From assembly GCF_001642475.1 (NCBI RefSeq), contig NW_019173967.1:124001-188000 (forward strand): DNA of 64,000 nucleotides, read 5' to 3'. This document shows, in pieces, positions 10,817 to 22,888 of the stretch. The notes beneath the pieces are model-generated. The model searched no databases and had not been told where the DNA came from. It saw only the letters and a program-made list of their open reading frames with translations. This DNA is from Fonsecaea monophora (Eukaryota; Ascomycota; Eurotiomycetes; Chaetothyriales; Herpotrichiellaceae). Numbering within the stretch: the stretch's first letter is position 1; each line of letters starts with the position of its first letter. A program made the translations under genes and the position numbers.

Positions 10817-13344
10817 ATGGCTGACCCGTTTTCGATCGGGACTGGAGTTGCTGGCCTTATTGGCCTGGCGGCCAGCATCATCAGTCAATGCTATTGTTAT
10901 GGTTGTGCGGTAGCAAACGCCCCAGATGAGGCAAGGCGACTCGTATCTGAAGTCACCAGCCTGAATGGCATCTTATTGGGTGTTCGAGGGGTTGCTGCAC
11001 AGGTGGATCTTCCGGAGTACCAGCTGGAGTCAGCATTAAAGAACTGCCAGGTTGTGCTGGAAAAGGTGTCCACGAAGCTGCAAAAGTTCTCCCTCGATTC
11101 GAGCAAGTCGTCGGGTAAGCGCGCAATCAATCGCCTTCTTTGGCCGCTCCGGAAGAATGAGACTGAGGATCTCATTGCGGCTGTTGAAAGACACAAGAAC
11201 TCACTATCCCTCTCCCTCAACTCGCTCTCAGTGTAAGTTCAACCATGCTCATCGCGCAGGAGACTTATTCAAAGGCAAAACAGGGAGGCACTCATGAGCC
11301 AGAGCGCCAACATAGAAGCCGTCTCAGAGACCCTGGCCGAGTTAAAATCAAGCAAGGAAGATCAGGAGCGAAGGGATGTCTTACACTGGCTATGTGAGCA
11401 TCAGTATGAGGCCCAATTCCAGCGAGCATACCAGCTTCATTGCAAGAACACATGCAAATGGCTCCTCAACGACCCTGCCTTTCTCGACTGGTCCAAATCC
11501 AGATCTTCTTTACTCTGGATGCATGGCGCCGCTGGCTGTGGGAAGACGGTGGCTACAACTTTCCTCATCCATCATCTCCTCGAAAGACAACCCATTGACT
11601 CTCTGTTGGCCTATTTCTATTACGATGCCAGCACGATTGAAAGCCTGACTCCACAGACCTTCTTTGGCGCCATTGTCAAGCAGTTCTGTTCGAATATCTC
11701 ACCACTGCCCTCCGAGATCATGGACGCTTACAGGCGAGCTTCAAGTCGTCTCGGCACCCCGAGCCAACCAAGCCTACTCGAGTTGAAGTCCTTCCTCCAG
11801 CTACTGCTACAAACTACCGACTCGGCAACAGTGGTCATTGACGGTCTTGATGAGTCGTCCGACTACTCTGCAGTATGTGATTTCCTGACCTCGATGGTGC
11901 GAGGTGAAAAACACGCGCTCCGCGTTTTCATTTCTAGTCGACCAGAGGTGGACCTGCGTCGATCTCTGGCTGGGTTTCGAGATATTCCCGTTCCGGAAGA
12001 AGCGATTGAACAAGATATCAGCGTGTACATCAAGATGAGAATCCATAATGACCCACGCCTGGGCCGAATGCGCGATGATATGAAGGATTTTGTGGAAGCG
12101 ACACTACGAACAGACTCCAACGGGATGTAAGTGGTGATATGGGATTATAGTCCAACCAAGTCTTCTACGGATGCTTGCTGATCTTTTCAAGGTTCCGCTG
12201 GGTGCAATGCCAGCTAGACGAGATGTCCCGGCTGAGGACCGTGGCTTCTGTAAAGCGGGCGCTCACTCAACTTCCCGTGAGCCTTGAAGGCTCGTATCTG
12301 CGCATTGTTGACAGCATTGCTCGAGAAGATATCCCATTCGCCACACGAACACTGATGTGGCTTGCTCACGCCTCTACACCACTGACCTTGCCCGAACTTG
12401 CTGAGGCTGTTGTTCTTGAGCCAGACTTTGACGAACTAGACCCCGACTCTAAGCTTCATGATCCGAACGAGGTTCTCGACATTTGCCGGAGTCTGATAGC
12501 CTATAATCCAGTTTCGCAAACCGCTCGCCTGGCCCATCATTCGGTTCGCGAGTTCCTCACGGGGCGCCTTGATCCCACCTCGCAGTTTTTTATTCCAGCG
12601 CCCTCGTCACACCGCACTATCGCCGAGGCTTGTATCCGTTACCTTCTTCTGGACGACTTTTCGGCCGGTCCATTGTTCAGACCAGCTTTCATGTGGACAC
12701 TCTCCAACTTTCCGCTGCTTCGATATGCGGCTCAAAACTGGACGTTCCACGTGCAGAGTTCGGGTGCCGAAGCCGAGTTAGTCCCTCTCATACGCAGACT
12801 GATGACCACACGGTCGAATCCCAAATTCCTCTTTTGGCTCCAGGTCGTCCTCTTCGACTCGTGGCACGGCTACGTACCCCCGAACACGGACATTGAGGCC
12901 GCCCGGCCACTCTACTACGCGGCGTCCTACGGTCTGACGGAGACCGTGAGGAGTCTGGCGAACGCGGGCGCCAACCTCAACGAACGGGCTGGCCGATTCG
13001 GCGGCACGGCACTGCACGCCGCCGTGTGGCGCAAGCGGCCCGAAGTCATCGACATCCTCCTCGATGCCGGCGCCGATCCAACCATCAGGGACTACAACGG
13101 GGCAACTCCGGCAGACCTCTCCCTCGTCAGCGGGACGAAGCTGCACGAACGAATTTACAGGGAGAAGCGCAACAAGGGGACCTTGAGTGTCTTGTTAGAC
13201 AGCGTCCTCAGACTGCGTGACAAGGAGCACGCCGTCTCGACGTCCCGGAGTTCCGACGCGGTTCAGGAGCGGGACCGGGAGCGGGACCATCAAGGCACAC
13301 CTACCCTCAAGCTGGTGGATGACAAAGGGATCTATCGGTCCTGA
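10817..13344 (+). CDS. STAND/NLR-type protein: HeLo-like N-terminus, NACHT, ankyrin
   Basis: Exons 10817-11232, 11284-12126 and 12192-13344 (introns of 51 and 65 nt) give 803 residues. Residues 1-140 begin MADPFSIGTGVAGLIG, the usual start of the fungal STAND N-terminal (HeLo-like) domain, with spaced glycines like a glycine zipper and a following helical bundle. The NACHT NTPase has Walker A GAAGCGKT at 220-227 and Walker B VVIDGLDE at 322-329, and a FISSRPE sensor. Residues about 450-560 match the winged-helix region that follows NACHT in these proteins (LMWLAHASTPLTLPELAEA, then LAHHSVREFL). About 655-735 holds two ankyrin repeats (ARPLYYAASYG, GGTALHAAVW), after which the tail is charged. 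In fungi this architecture belongs to the NLR-like repertoire linked to non-self recognition and regulated cell death; ligand and effector activity are unknown here. All motifs appear intact. Confidence 0.88.
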
Positions 13345-14040
13345 TTTGTGGAGAATATCAATAGCTATCTCGATTCCAATCACACTTGTTCTTTGTAACG
13401 GACAAACGAACGACCAAACGGCCATGACGAGCTTAACGGCAGATATGAGCATGGATGCATGCAATTCACATTATTTTTCTCTAGGCTTGAGCTGACAAAG
13501 GAGAGAGAGAGCACAATGTCGAGTGTTCTGGATTTCGACATCCAAATCTATAGATATGAAGCTATGAGAATATGTTATACATGTTATAGATGTAATCAAA
13601 TCATGATGTGAGGGGTACGGGAATCAAAGAATACGGACCATGGAGAATATGCATCAGTAGAATTAATTAATTACATTACTTTTATCCCTCGCAACAGGGA
13701 TACTTTCACTTAACACCTTAATAAGATACATACATACCCCTACCCTGTCCTGATCATCAGTATCCCCTATCCTGTCGCTAGTCGTCCAAGACTTGAAGTC
13801 CTTGCAGCCGAGCTTTTGCATGCCTAGGTCCCCTTCGAGTAGGTTACCTGAAATTTGGACCAAGGGCGATGTGCGATGCGGGATGTGGGATTCTCGAATT
13901 CCGGAATTGAAACAGGCAATACAAATGGAGACTGGGATTTCTGTTTTTCATCTCTTCCCAATTTGATGGAATCTCATCTGATCTGGCACTGTCTGTCAAC
14001 TATTGTTATATCAGCCCCCAACTATAATCTATTAACATGA
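13345..14040. other. Convergent AT-rich intergenic region
   Basis: Lies between the 3' ends of the STAND gene (plus) and TRM4 (minus). It is AT-rich around 13500-13760. I see no gene. Confidence 0.5.
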
Positions 14041-16871
14041 TCATGACTCGTTCGCTGGGATGGCCACTCCGCCGTCTTCCTCGTCGAAGCCGTCATCATC
14101 CAGAGCGCCAATTACTGCCCCGTCCTGCATCTCCAGGTCACGCTTGGATGCGTCATCGCAGCCGTCGACACGCTCAGAAGCAACAGGGTCAGACTTGGTT
14201 TCCGGTTCCGGTTCAGGAGAAGAGCTGTTCCGCCTTGGAGGCTCGTTGTCGGCCGTGTCTTCGAGCCTGTCTAGATCCATCTCTTCTCCCTTCTCATCTC
14301 CACCAGCTTTCGTTTCATCGTCAAGCCTGCCACGCGGCTCGTTGCCCTTGTCCTGCTTCTGAGCCTCATTCCAGCCTTTGCTCCGATTCACCAGCGGTGT
14401 ATCGTCGTTGAACAGACGCAGGAGCATCGCCTTTCTTTCTTCCTTGGGTAACATCAGGTTGAGTGATTGGATCGACTTCCACAGCGGAAACACCATTCTC
14501 TCCTCCAACCCTTCACCCTGTTCTCCGCCGCCCGAAGCGCCCGTTTGGGAGGCGTCGGTCTCACTCGGCTCCACAATAAGCACACAGCATCCCATCCCCA
14601 TATCGCGAACTTGCTCGGCCACCTCGCCTAGCTTTTCACCTTCGTCGCCGTTGAATCTGGGAAACATCTCGATCAATAACTGCCGCAGCGTCTCTTTCTT
14701 TCTCAGCTTGACTATTCTCTCGGGCCCAACCCACGCTTGCAGCATCCTCAGCCCGTCCGTTTGGATCCGCCACGGACACACTTCTGGACTCGGTGCGTCC
14801 TGCTTCACGTATACCTTGACACCAGCATGGACGAATTTAATACCCTTTCCTTCATTCTCCTGGAGGATTTCCTTGGCGAGTTTGTTGGTGTAGTAGATGT
14901 TCTTTGTAGGTGTGCCTTCGGGGTTGCGGACCATATAGCGGTCATCGGGGAATTGAGGCGAGAGGTTGTAGAAGTCGCGGATCTGTTTGAGTTCGGGAAG
15001 AGCGGGAGACAGATATTTAAATGGCTCCTCAAACGGTTGGTCGCGGTTTTTCCTCTTCGGGTTTTGTTGTCGCTGAGGCTCTGGTTGTAGGTCAGGGCGC
15101 GTGGAAGGTTTACTGTTTCCAGCGATTGAAGAAGTCGTGGTGTTGTCGAGTCCCTCTTGACTCTTAACCCGCTTAAGCGACGCAGTATCCTGCTCATCAC
15201 CGTCCTCTCGTTTTCGTTTTGTCGGAGGTCCGGAATCACCGTTGATCGCGTCGTTGACTGCTGCCACTGTTCCATTTATTGCTCTCTCGGGTTTGACATC
15301 AGTTGCTGAGCTGTCGGCATTTTCCACTTGGACAGGCGTTTGTACAGCACTGGCGGGCTTCTCCTCCGGCTTGACTCTAATCTCTGACCTCTTCTCCAGG
15401 ATGGCGATGAAAAATGCTCCCGTATCTTGCTGGTGGGGATAAACGCGCATGGCTCGATCGAGAGGCAGATCTGCCTTTGGAGGAAACATGCTTTCACATA
15501 GCTTGGCGATTCCCTCAGAGCCGGACTCTGCTCTCTGATCCAAAACAGACTCGTAGCTCTCCCAGATCCGGCCAGTCTTGTCCATGACATTCCAGTGCTT
15601 GAGCCCGGGCGAGCGTTTTAACCCGGGAAGGAGATCCTTCGTTTCGAGAATCTGCACGAGCTGCGGACCTCCGCATCGACTAATCGCTTCTGCGAGGACG
15701 GCTTCATCTTCGACCGGGTTCATACTACAGGTCGAATAGACGACCCGACCTCCAACTTTGAGCATCTGCAGTGCCCTGACCAGAATGCGCACTTGAGTGA
15801 CATGGAGACCCAGGCCATTACTCGGTGTCCAGTTCTTCCAAATCTCCATATTCTTTCTCACTGTGCCGTCTCCCGAGCAGGGGACGTCCGCTAGGATTCG
15901 GTCGAACTTGAGATAGCGGTTGCTCACAGGTTTCCCCTCAGCTGTTGGAAGAGACGAGATCTTGATGGAAGGGTAGATTGTTGCGTCGTGGTTCGTGACG
16001 ATAATGTTTGGTGAGCTTAATCTTTTCATCTGATGGACCAACATGTGGGCTCTTCTGTAATCGACGTCATTCGCGATGAGGAGACCAGTCGCCCGGCCAT
16101 CGTCCTGATACTCTTCGCCCTCTGGTCTGCTGAGACCATTGGATATGTTTAAGGCGACCTGGCGACATCTTTCCTCTTCTCCAGCATGGATCATCTCTAT
16201 CAGCTGCGCAGATTTGCTGCCCGGCGCAGCGCACAGGTCCAACACTGTCATACCCGGCTTCAGATCCATGACCAGGGGTGGTATCATACTGACTACCTCT
16301 TGCCGGGTTATATTCCCCACGTCGGCCTCTGCCACAAGAAACTTCTGAAACGAGGCAAAGGGTTTAAATCGACGGATAACGTTCTTCGGCGTGGTCATGA
16401 ACCAGGCTAACTGGTCGGGGTACCATTCCACGGGTCGAGGCGCGTCGACGTATTGCCCTTCGTAGGTGATTGAAGTGATCTCAGGGATATAGTAGTCGCG
16501 CAGTCGCTGTTGGACCGCCAGGGCATGTCTGGACCCAGATGTCAGTACATGGGAAGAGAGAGTGTGTTGGTAAAGAGAAGACGTACGCTCTGGACCCGGT
16601 GAACCTAAAGCTGTTGGGTAGATCCCTTCGCATGGCACTCCAGAAGTCGTCCCTCTCTTCTTCGGCCACGATGCCAAGCTGGTTGTAGTATTGCTCAAAC
16701 TTGTCATTGTTTCGACGAATATCCTGCTTGCTGCCGCGAGTGTCAGGACGAGGACGTGGTCCTCCACCCCCACCACCACCGCGGCCGCGACCACCCTGCA
16801 CGAGACATCAGTACTAGTCAAGCTGTGTGTCGAAAGGCAGAACTTACCTTCTTGCCGCCTCGCTTGCCCAT
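14041..16871 (-). CDS. TRM4: tRNA (cytosine-5)-methyltransferase Trm4/NSUN2
   Basis: SAM-dependent RNA m5C methyltransferase, the fungal counterpart of yeast Trm4/Ncl1 and human NSUN2, acting on several tRNA positions in the nucleus. Exons 16871-16848, 16795-16587 and 16528-14041 (minus strand) give 906 residues. The first exon encodes only eight residues (MGKRGGKK) and the second opens with an RGG-like glycine/arginine run. The SAM site is MTVLDLCAAPGSKSAQ. Motif IV DVPCSGDG carries C295 and motif VI STCSMNPVEDE carries C345; the 50-residue spacing equals that of the two catalytic cysteines in yeast Trm4. A C-terminal extension of about 180 residues is Glu/Asp/Ser-rich and of low complexity, which makes the protein longer than the yeast one. 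Splice sites are GTAAGT and GTACGT donors with CAG acceptors. Confidence 0.93.
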
Positions 16872-18597
16872 TTTCTCTGAAGGGCCAGAAATTGATATAG
16901 CCAAAAAAGTCAAGCGGCACGCAGCATTAGCAGCCAGCCATTCAACGCATGTGGGGAAATTTTGTGGTGCGGAGGTGCAAAGCCAAGGATGGTTAAAACA
17001 GCTTGTATTTTAGTCCTTTTCAAGCTATGTACTGATGCTGCCCTACGTACCTCGTAGAGCCTTCTTCAGGCCTACTGGATGTAATTGCTTTGGTCTGACA
17101 CGGAATTCGGGGAGGTTTGTCGTGGACGAAGAGTATTTGTCTACCAGTACAATGAATTGCCCACTACGTGTACCGTAACTAGGTGTCCATTTGAGTGTCG
17201 TTGTTTTTACTCCCACTGTTCTTGCATGATTTCTAACAGTTCCGAGATCCAAGGTCAGTCTGAAGTGAAGGATATGTAGCAGCATTCGAAACAACCAAAA
17301 GTGGACTTGTCAGACGACACCATGTATCACCAGGGGGGTGGCAGCTTCCCACTTGTTGCATGATGAGGCTGACAGCAAACTACTCCTCAATCACACTTGA
17401 GCAAGCACTCTACAGATCTGACTCGCTGAATCTCGAACGTCATAAGGCCGTGCCCGAGTGAGGCCCAGCACGGCCTTGATGTCGCCACACGCTTGTCCGT
17501 GAGCTGGATCGAAGGTGACACTGGTGCTTACGGGCATCGTTCAAGCCGAGTCTGGAGACTGGATGATTGTGTTCAAGAAGGCTCCTCCTTTGATTACTAG
17601 CTTTTATGCAGCGCCAGGAACGCTCCTCAGGGTAGGGGATTTAATTATTCGTCAGCATCTCGGATTCCATCTAGCATCCAGTCATGCACGAGGCTGATCC
17701 AATCAGAACTGGAACCGCAGTCGCCTAAGGCGTCTACATTCGGCAATACCGGGTAACCGGTTGAAGAAAAGGGTGCCAAAGGCCTCCGAGCCCGTATTTG
17801 GTAATGTACAGGGAATGGAATTTGCACAGCCAACCTCTAGCAATTACAACCCCCTATACCTTCAAACCTCATTGGTTTCACCCCAGAGAGAGAGAATTCC
17901 AGAGCAACGACAACGCTGGATTCGAGAGAAAGGATGGTTTGAGCTGACCTGATCAAATCTCCTCGAGACAAGGAATTGGAAAAGTTGTCATCCTTGGCGA
18001 TGATGGGAGACGGTGGACAACGCTGCGTGCGGCCGACGTCCTCGTATGGACCTCTATAGGTATATTCTCCTCATTCGGAGTACACAGCTGATTGACTTGA
18101 TCCCACAGGCTCGATCCTGTTAGGGCAACGCGTTCGTTTCCACAATCTTCGTGACTGTGGGTGACACGATTGGTGACGCTTCAAAGTAATCGATTCCTCA
18201 GCCAGAAGGATGCTTAATATCCCTCCGACATGGACAAAAGGGCGGCCGATCCTTCTCCACACCCCCAATCATGTTATGTCAACAGTTCGGGGGAATACCG
18301 CGGAAAGGGACCCCCATAAGGAGAATACCAAAATTAACACAAGGCTGCGGTAGCGCTGACGAGGGTCCAATGAGATCGACGTTAGGCAAACGAGTACCGC
18401 TGCGTTATGGGAAAGGCAGTTTGAACATTCTATGCACAACACGAGGGTCAAAGGAATGTGCAATTTGACGTGCTGCAGTCTTCTCACCGGCTGTCTACCG
18501 CAGTACCAGTCGAGAACTCCCGAGACCACGGCATCAATCACAGGATTGGAGATCCTGTGGTGATCCTGAACAGCCTTCCAAGAACGACCAGGACGAA

Positions 18598-18620
18598 ACA
18601 TGCAGCACAACATGCAGCAC
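18598..18620. repeat. 11-bp direct repeat upstream of the secreted protein gene
   Basis: ACATGCAGCAC occurs at 18598-18608 and again at 18610-18620, one base apart. It sits just before the TATA box, a position where a regulator could bind; no function is known. Confidence 0.6.
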
Positions 18621-18630
18621 GATATAGATA

Positions 18631-18637
18631 TATAAAG
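18631..18637 (+). promoter_or_regulatory. TATA box of the NTF2-like secreted protein gene
   Basis: TATAAAG in an ATATAGATATATAAAGG context, 143 bp upstream of the ATG at 18774. Clear TATA boxes are uncommon in front of the housekeeping genes here, so this suggests an inducible or highly expressed gene. Confidence 0.5.
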
Positions 18638-18773
18638 GCCACTCGCAGCTCTTTATTCTCAGTGCCAGCCAGTCGTCAATCACTACTCACATTTACAATC
18701 GGCAGATCATTTCCTTCCGTCACTCGTTACTTATCAGCTTCTGTTTAGTTCAGATCGCTTCAACACCGCAATA

Positions 18774-19425
18774 ATGAAGACCTCTAGCATTCTTTCCTCC
18801 ATCGCCCTTGCCTGCGTCGCAGCAGCTGCACCCTCTTCGGACTATGGAAGTTGGGGAAACGGCGGAAAGGGTGGCAATGACGGGAAATGTGTGTCCCAGG
18901 ACCAGGCTACCAAGATTGTCCATGACTACGCCTTCTTCCTCGCCCACGCCGACCCCAACCAGCTTGCGCAAGCCAACGCGACAGCTCAAAGGATCCTCGC
19001 GGACGACTTCACTGAGCAGTCCGACTCCATCAACGGCTTCCTGGGCCTCAAGGTAAAGGATCTCCCCCATGAAGCGCAATTGCCAGAGAACTAATTCAGG
19101 ATGTGTATAGCCCGGTGACCTCACTTTCCCCAACAAGCAGGGATACATCAGCGAGGTCTTGACCCAGCCACCCGTGATTGGAATCACCGACCTTCAGCTC
19201 ATCCCCTTCAACTGCAACCAGGTCCTCTGGTACTGGAAGTTCGACAACCCGGGCAACTTCAACGCCCCGCAAGCGCCCCAGCCTGTTCAGGGCATGAACA
19301 TCTTCGACATCAACGACAAGGGTCTCATTGAGCACGTCAACGTTGAGTTCAGCGTCTTCTTCTACGTCGACTTTGGATTCAACGTTTCTGGCTTCCGCGG
19401 CCCCATCACAGGTGTGAACCCATAA
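18774..19425 (+). CDS. Small secreted protein with NTF2-like domain
   Basis: Exons 18774-19052 and 19111-19425 (58-nt intron) give 197 residues. The N-terminus is a clear signal peptide (MKTSSILSSIALACVAAAAPS), followed by a short Gly-rich linker and one NTF2/SnoaL-like fold: a helical start (QATKIVHDYAFFLAHAD), an ADDFTEQSDSINGFLG segment typical of the family, and beta strands ending in FSVFFYVDFGFNVSG. There is one cysteine in the linker and one in the domain. Fungal genomes have families of such secreted NTF2-like proteins with no known enzymatic role. Length fits the group. A strong TATA box lies upstream. The protein may act outside the cell; I assign no activity. Confidence 0.85.
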
Positions 19426-19825
19426 GCGACTCCTTCGGCCAATGCAGTTACTCCAGCTGCACAGACATTGTTGGACGGTGATTTGAGGATGCGACTCTGA
19501 TTCACTGTGATTATTCTGTACATTTTGGGCATTATTTCTTTTGAACAGAGCTGGGTGGAAGATGTGGTTTCATATGCAGCGGTGTTGATAAGTGCAAGTG
19601 TTTACCGTAATCGTCAATTTGGGTAGCACTTTATAAAATTCCAATGTATTTCTTAGGTACATCATTTTTCCAAGCCCCTGTCACAATTTCTCACACCCAC
19701 TCACCCACTCGGGGTAAAATACGAGGATCTATTACATACTAGGTAGGTAGCCAAAGAAATTCTCCGCGTGTACATACCTGGTACCTAGCGAGCTAGATGA
19801 CAAAATAAGTAGCACATTTCATCAA
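19426..19825. other. Intergenic region with TAGGTA/TACCTA motifs
   Basis: Contains short CTAGGTAGGTAG and GGTACCTAG stretches around 19738-19795, like the motif-rich patch at 47140-47215. No DNA-binding Zn2Cys6 exon for the downstream regulator relic is visible. Confidence 0.4.
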
Positions 19826-20875
19826 GTGCCAGAAGATCCGCTCTTCATCGATTATGACACCCCAATCTCCGTGTATCACAAAAGTGCCCCCGACTCCGAT
19901 GCTCCGCCAGTCACGCAGCTCTCGAGACAAGAAGTTGACTGCCTGACTCAACCTCTTCTGGCAAAGATTGGATGTTGGCATGCCGATTTTAGACCGTGAT
20001 ACCTTTAAAGAGCGGTATGAAAGCCTCTGGACTCACAGCACACGCTCACAGAATTCATCGCCCCTTGTGAATGCAGTCATAGCCGTCGCTTCACAGTATG
20101 CACACGGATCTGGCCTCGTCGCACGGATCCCTCACTCAAAGAATTTCTATTGTGCTTGCCATGGGGACGCCGCTCTGGCTGTGTTTTGCTACCTGCGGCG
20201 CTCTCGGAAAGACGGTCGAAAATGTGGGCACCATGACCGACCCTTCATTGATTACTGTGCAAACATACGCCCTCATAGTCACGTATTTGCTTAACGCCGG
20301 CCAGTATGAGACTGCCTATACGATGATCGGGCTGGCTATCTGCCTCGCGTATGCACTATCTCCCCAGACGGGTGGAATTAACACTATCGACCTGATACAA
20401 GCGGATAGGAGCAGGAAGACTTGGTGGATTCTAGTACAGCTCGATCTGAAATGCTCGCTGCAGTTAGGAAGACCGATGGCTGCGCGATATTCAACTCCGC
20501 CCATTCTCTTTCTTCCCCTCCATAATCCAGACGCAGTGGTGTATTCACAGTACCAATTCTGCTGGTCGAAACTCACAGCAGCAATGCTCCAAGTCAGCAA
20601 TGCTCCAAGTGCACGAAATGTTCCAGCGACGCACAGCTGGCAACTCGGCTTTCGATGCAGCAATAGTGGGAATGACTTCTGAAACATTGGATTCCGCTTT
20701 GTATCCTTTGACGGAGTGGCTCAGGGAGATGTTGATGTTGGAGATGTTCACTTCTCTCCAACCTAACACGGAATGTCGTCTCCGCAAGGGCAAATGCAAT
20801 TTCATCACTGAAGCATCCTTGGCTATACAAGCAAATAACTCTGTTCTGGCTTCATTATCACGACTATCTCAATAA
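19826..20875 (+). pseudogene. Frameshifted, N-terminally truncated fungal transcription factor
   Basis: Translation in three successive frames reads like the middle homology region of a fungal-specific transcription factor: first PEDPLFIDYDTPI, then DVGMPILDRDTFKERYESLW (start of the second frame near 19950), then DPSLITVQTYALIVTYLLNAGQYETAY (third frame from about 20200), including RSRKTWWILVQLDL. No Zn2Cys6 cluster precedes it. The shifts near 19945 and 20200 have no convincing introns. A further shift at 20579-20610 is explained by an exact 16-bp tandem duplication, after which the frame at 20600 continues as MLQVHEMFQRR to a stop at 20875. I conclude that this is an inactivated regulator remnant. 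Sequencing error cannot be excluded for the first two shifts. Confidence 0.7.
20579..20610 (+). repeat. Exact 16-bp tandem duplication inside the regulator pseudogene
   Basis: CAGCAATGCTCCAAGT is present at 20579-20594 and immediately again at 20595-20610. Sixteen is not a multiple of three, so the second copy shifts the reading frame. The frame before the first copy and the frame after the second are the same protein frame once a copy is ignored. Confidence 0.9.
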
Positions 20876-21266
20876 GATGTATCGTCCGTGCATAAAATAT
20901 ACCAGTCCTGCGAATTGTGATCACGACGGTCATCTTGGCCATATCATCGCGCGTGCCAGAGAGTGTTCAACCAAGTTTACCTTGTCTGTTAGGTCTGTGG
21001 AAACCAGGATGAAAACTGTATCTCCACCACTTCTACAAAGTCATCATAATTGCAAGGGCTCCAGCCTTTTTGTAAGCTGAATTTCTCCAAATAAAAAGTA
21101 AAATTGCATTAATGCTGCTAAAGCCACCTCACCTCGGCTATTACGTCTTGAATCCCCAGATGTCGGGGAAGCATTCCCGGACATGCCCACCTCAAGGAGA
21201 GAAATTTAGATGATGCACATCCAATTTTGCTTCAAAACTCCTTCGTGGTTTTCGAGGCAGCAAGCA
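20876..21266. other. Intergenic region before the MCT-type transporter
   Basis: Short region between the regulator relic and the transporter start. It includes a possible in-frame upstream ATG at 21210 for the transporter. I see nothing else. Confidence 0.4.
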
Positions 21267-22888
21267 ATGGCACTGACCAGTCACGACCCCAAGAATACTG
21301 AGCCAATTCTGTCCGAAAATATATCGATGGCGTTCGGCGAGGCTGAGTACCTTGAGGATTGTCAAGTCCACAGTATCAGTGCCCATGACACGATTGATGC
21401 CGACACGGTCGACCCGGAGACACCTCCAGATGGAGGCTGGCAGGCATGGAAGGTAGTGTTGGGAGCCTTCGTCGCTTTTATGTGCAGTTTTGGATGGTTA
21501 CAATGTCAGTCACAATCCCAAATCCTTCCAAGCCACACAATTTTATCCGAACTTGCAATCAAGTCCGCAAACAATGAGCTAAATCCGTGACATAGGTATT
21601 GGCATTTTTCAAGACTACTACCAGAATGATATACTTCGCGGAATGTCGCCGAGTACAATTGCTTGGATTCCTTCTGTACAGTCCTTCGTAATGTACATGA
21701 TGGTAAGTAATAAGCCACCAGATTTTTGAAATGAGTATAAATTTACGGTTCTAGGGTATCGTTACGGGGCCCGTGTACGATAACTACGGAGCAAGATGGC
21801 CCATGTTGGCAGGCTCATTCCTCACAGTCTTGGGAATGATGCTGACCTCCATATCCACAAAATACTACCAAATTTTTCTTTCGCAGAGTATTTGCTGGGG
21901 TGCGGGACTGGCTCTTGTTTTCTTCCCTAGTAAGTCTCAAATCCTGGTTCGCATTCACCTGCCGGGCTGACAGGGGCTCTGAAGCTGCAAGTGTCTTGGG
22001 ATCATGGTTTAAAAGACGCTATTCCCTTGTCATGGCTGTCGCTGTGTGTGGCTCAAGTGTTGGCGGAGTCATCTTCCCCATAATGATGGATCGCATTGTT
22101 CAACCTTTGGGCTTTCCATGGGCAGTTAGGATCGCCGGCTTTCTGAACCTGGTACTTCTGGTCATTGTAAATATGATGGTCAAGTCTCGAATACTGCCAC
22201 GACCTCAACCATTACGCATTGTGGACTTTTTTAAACCTTTCGCCAAACTTCGATTCTGTCTGACCGTGTTCGGTGCATGTTTGGTATACTTTAGCATCTT
22301 TCTACCATACAACTATGTTATTGTGCAGGCGAAAGAGGCCGGAATGTCAGCAGGGTTTGTTCAATATCTGGTCCCAATCATGAATGCCGCAAGGTGAGTC
22401 GCAAAATCCTCGATGATCCCTACCATCGATACAGATATCAGTGCTGACACGATCCAAGTATACCTGGACGTGTCATACCGGGGTATTATGCTATTCATTA
22501 TGGCGGCTATAACGTTTTCATTCTCATATCAACGATCGCGGGTGTTTTATGCCTCGCAATGTGGTTGCCGGCAAGATCGGATGTCACTATAGCCGCTTTT
22601 GCTGGACTCTATGGAGCTTTTGGTGGCGGCATATTTACCATGGTTTCTTCACTGGTTATTTATGATTGCCCCGTCCGCGACATGGGAACTCGATTTGGAA
22701 CGTTTTTCTTATCGACATCATTTCTGATATTGGCGGGTAATCCGGTTGGTGGGGCAATTGTCTCGCTTGAACATGGGGGTTATACTGGCTTGAAGATTTT
22801 TACTGGAGTTACCATGTTGGCCGGAGTATTTTCGATCGTAGTAGCGAGATTGATGATCACCGGCTTCAAGATCATGGTCAAAGTATGA
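21267..22888 (+). CDS. Monocarboxylate-transporter-like MFS permease
   Basis: Five exons (21267-21504, 21596-21702, 21755-21929, 21985-22393, 22459-22888) give 452 residues. The MCT-family signature PPDGGWQAWKVVLGAF opens the first transmembrane helix, followed by GIFQDYYQNDIL and about twelve hydrophobic segments with the helix-4/5 motif WFKRRYSLVMAVAVCGSSVGG. The exon 3/4 junction was placed with the acceptor at 21984, because the nearer one (21973) breaks the frame. Fungal members of this family move monocarboxylates, riboflavin and other organic substrates across the plasma membrane; the substrate here is unknown. An in-frame ATG at 21210 would add 19 residues. It lies between a dead regulator and a live Zn2Cys6 regulator at 23714, which may control it. 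Confidence 0.87.

Larger units (their letters stand above)
16872..18773. other. 1.9-kb divergent intergenic region
   Basis: Separates TRM4 (minus) from the secreted NTF2-like gene (plus). Short open frames on both strands lack recognisable domains. The segment near 18598-18640 holds an 11-bp direct repeat and a TATA box belonging to the downstream gene. Confidence 0.5.

Noticed and set aside
11233..11259. 27-nt intron in the STAND gene
   Set aside because: It keeps the frame but is too short for splicing; the 51-nt alternative ending at 11283 also keeps the frame and fits fungal intron size.
21930..21973. Nearer acceptor for intron 3 of the MCT-like transporter
   Set aside because: It breaks the reading frame, while the acceptor at 21984 restores a normal transporter sequence.
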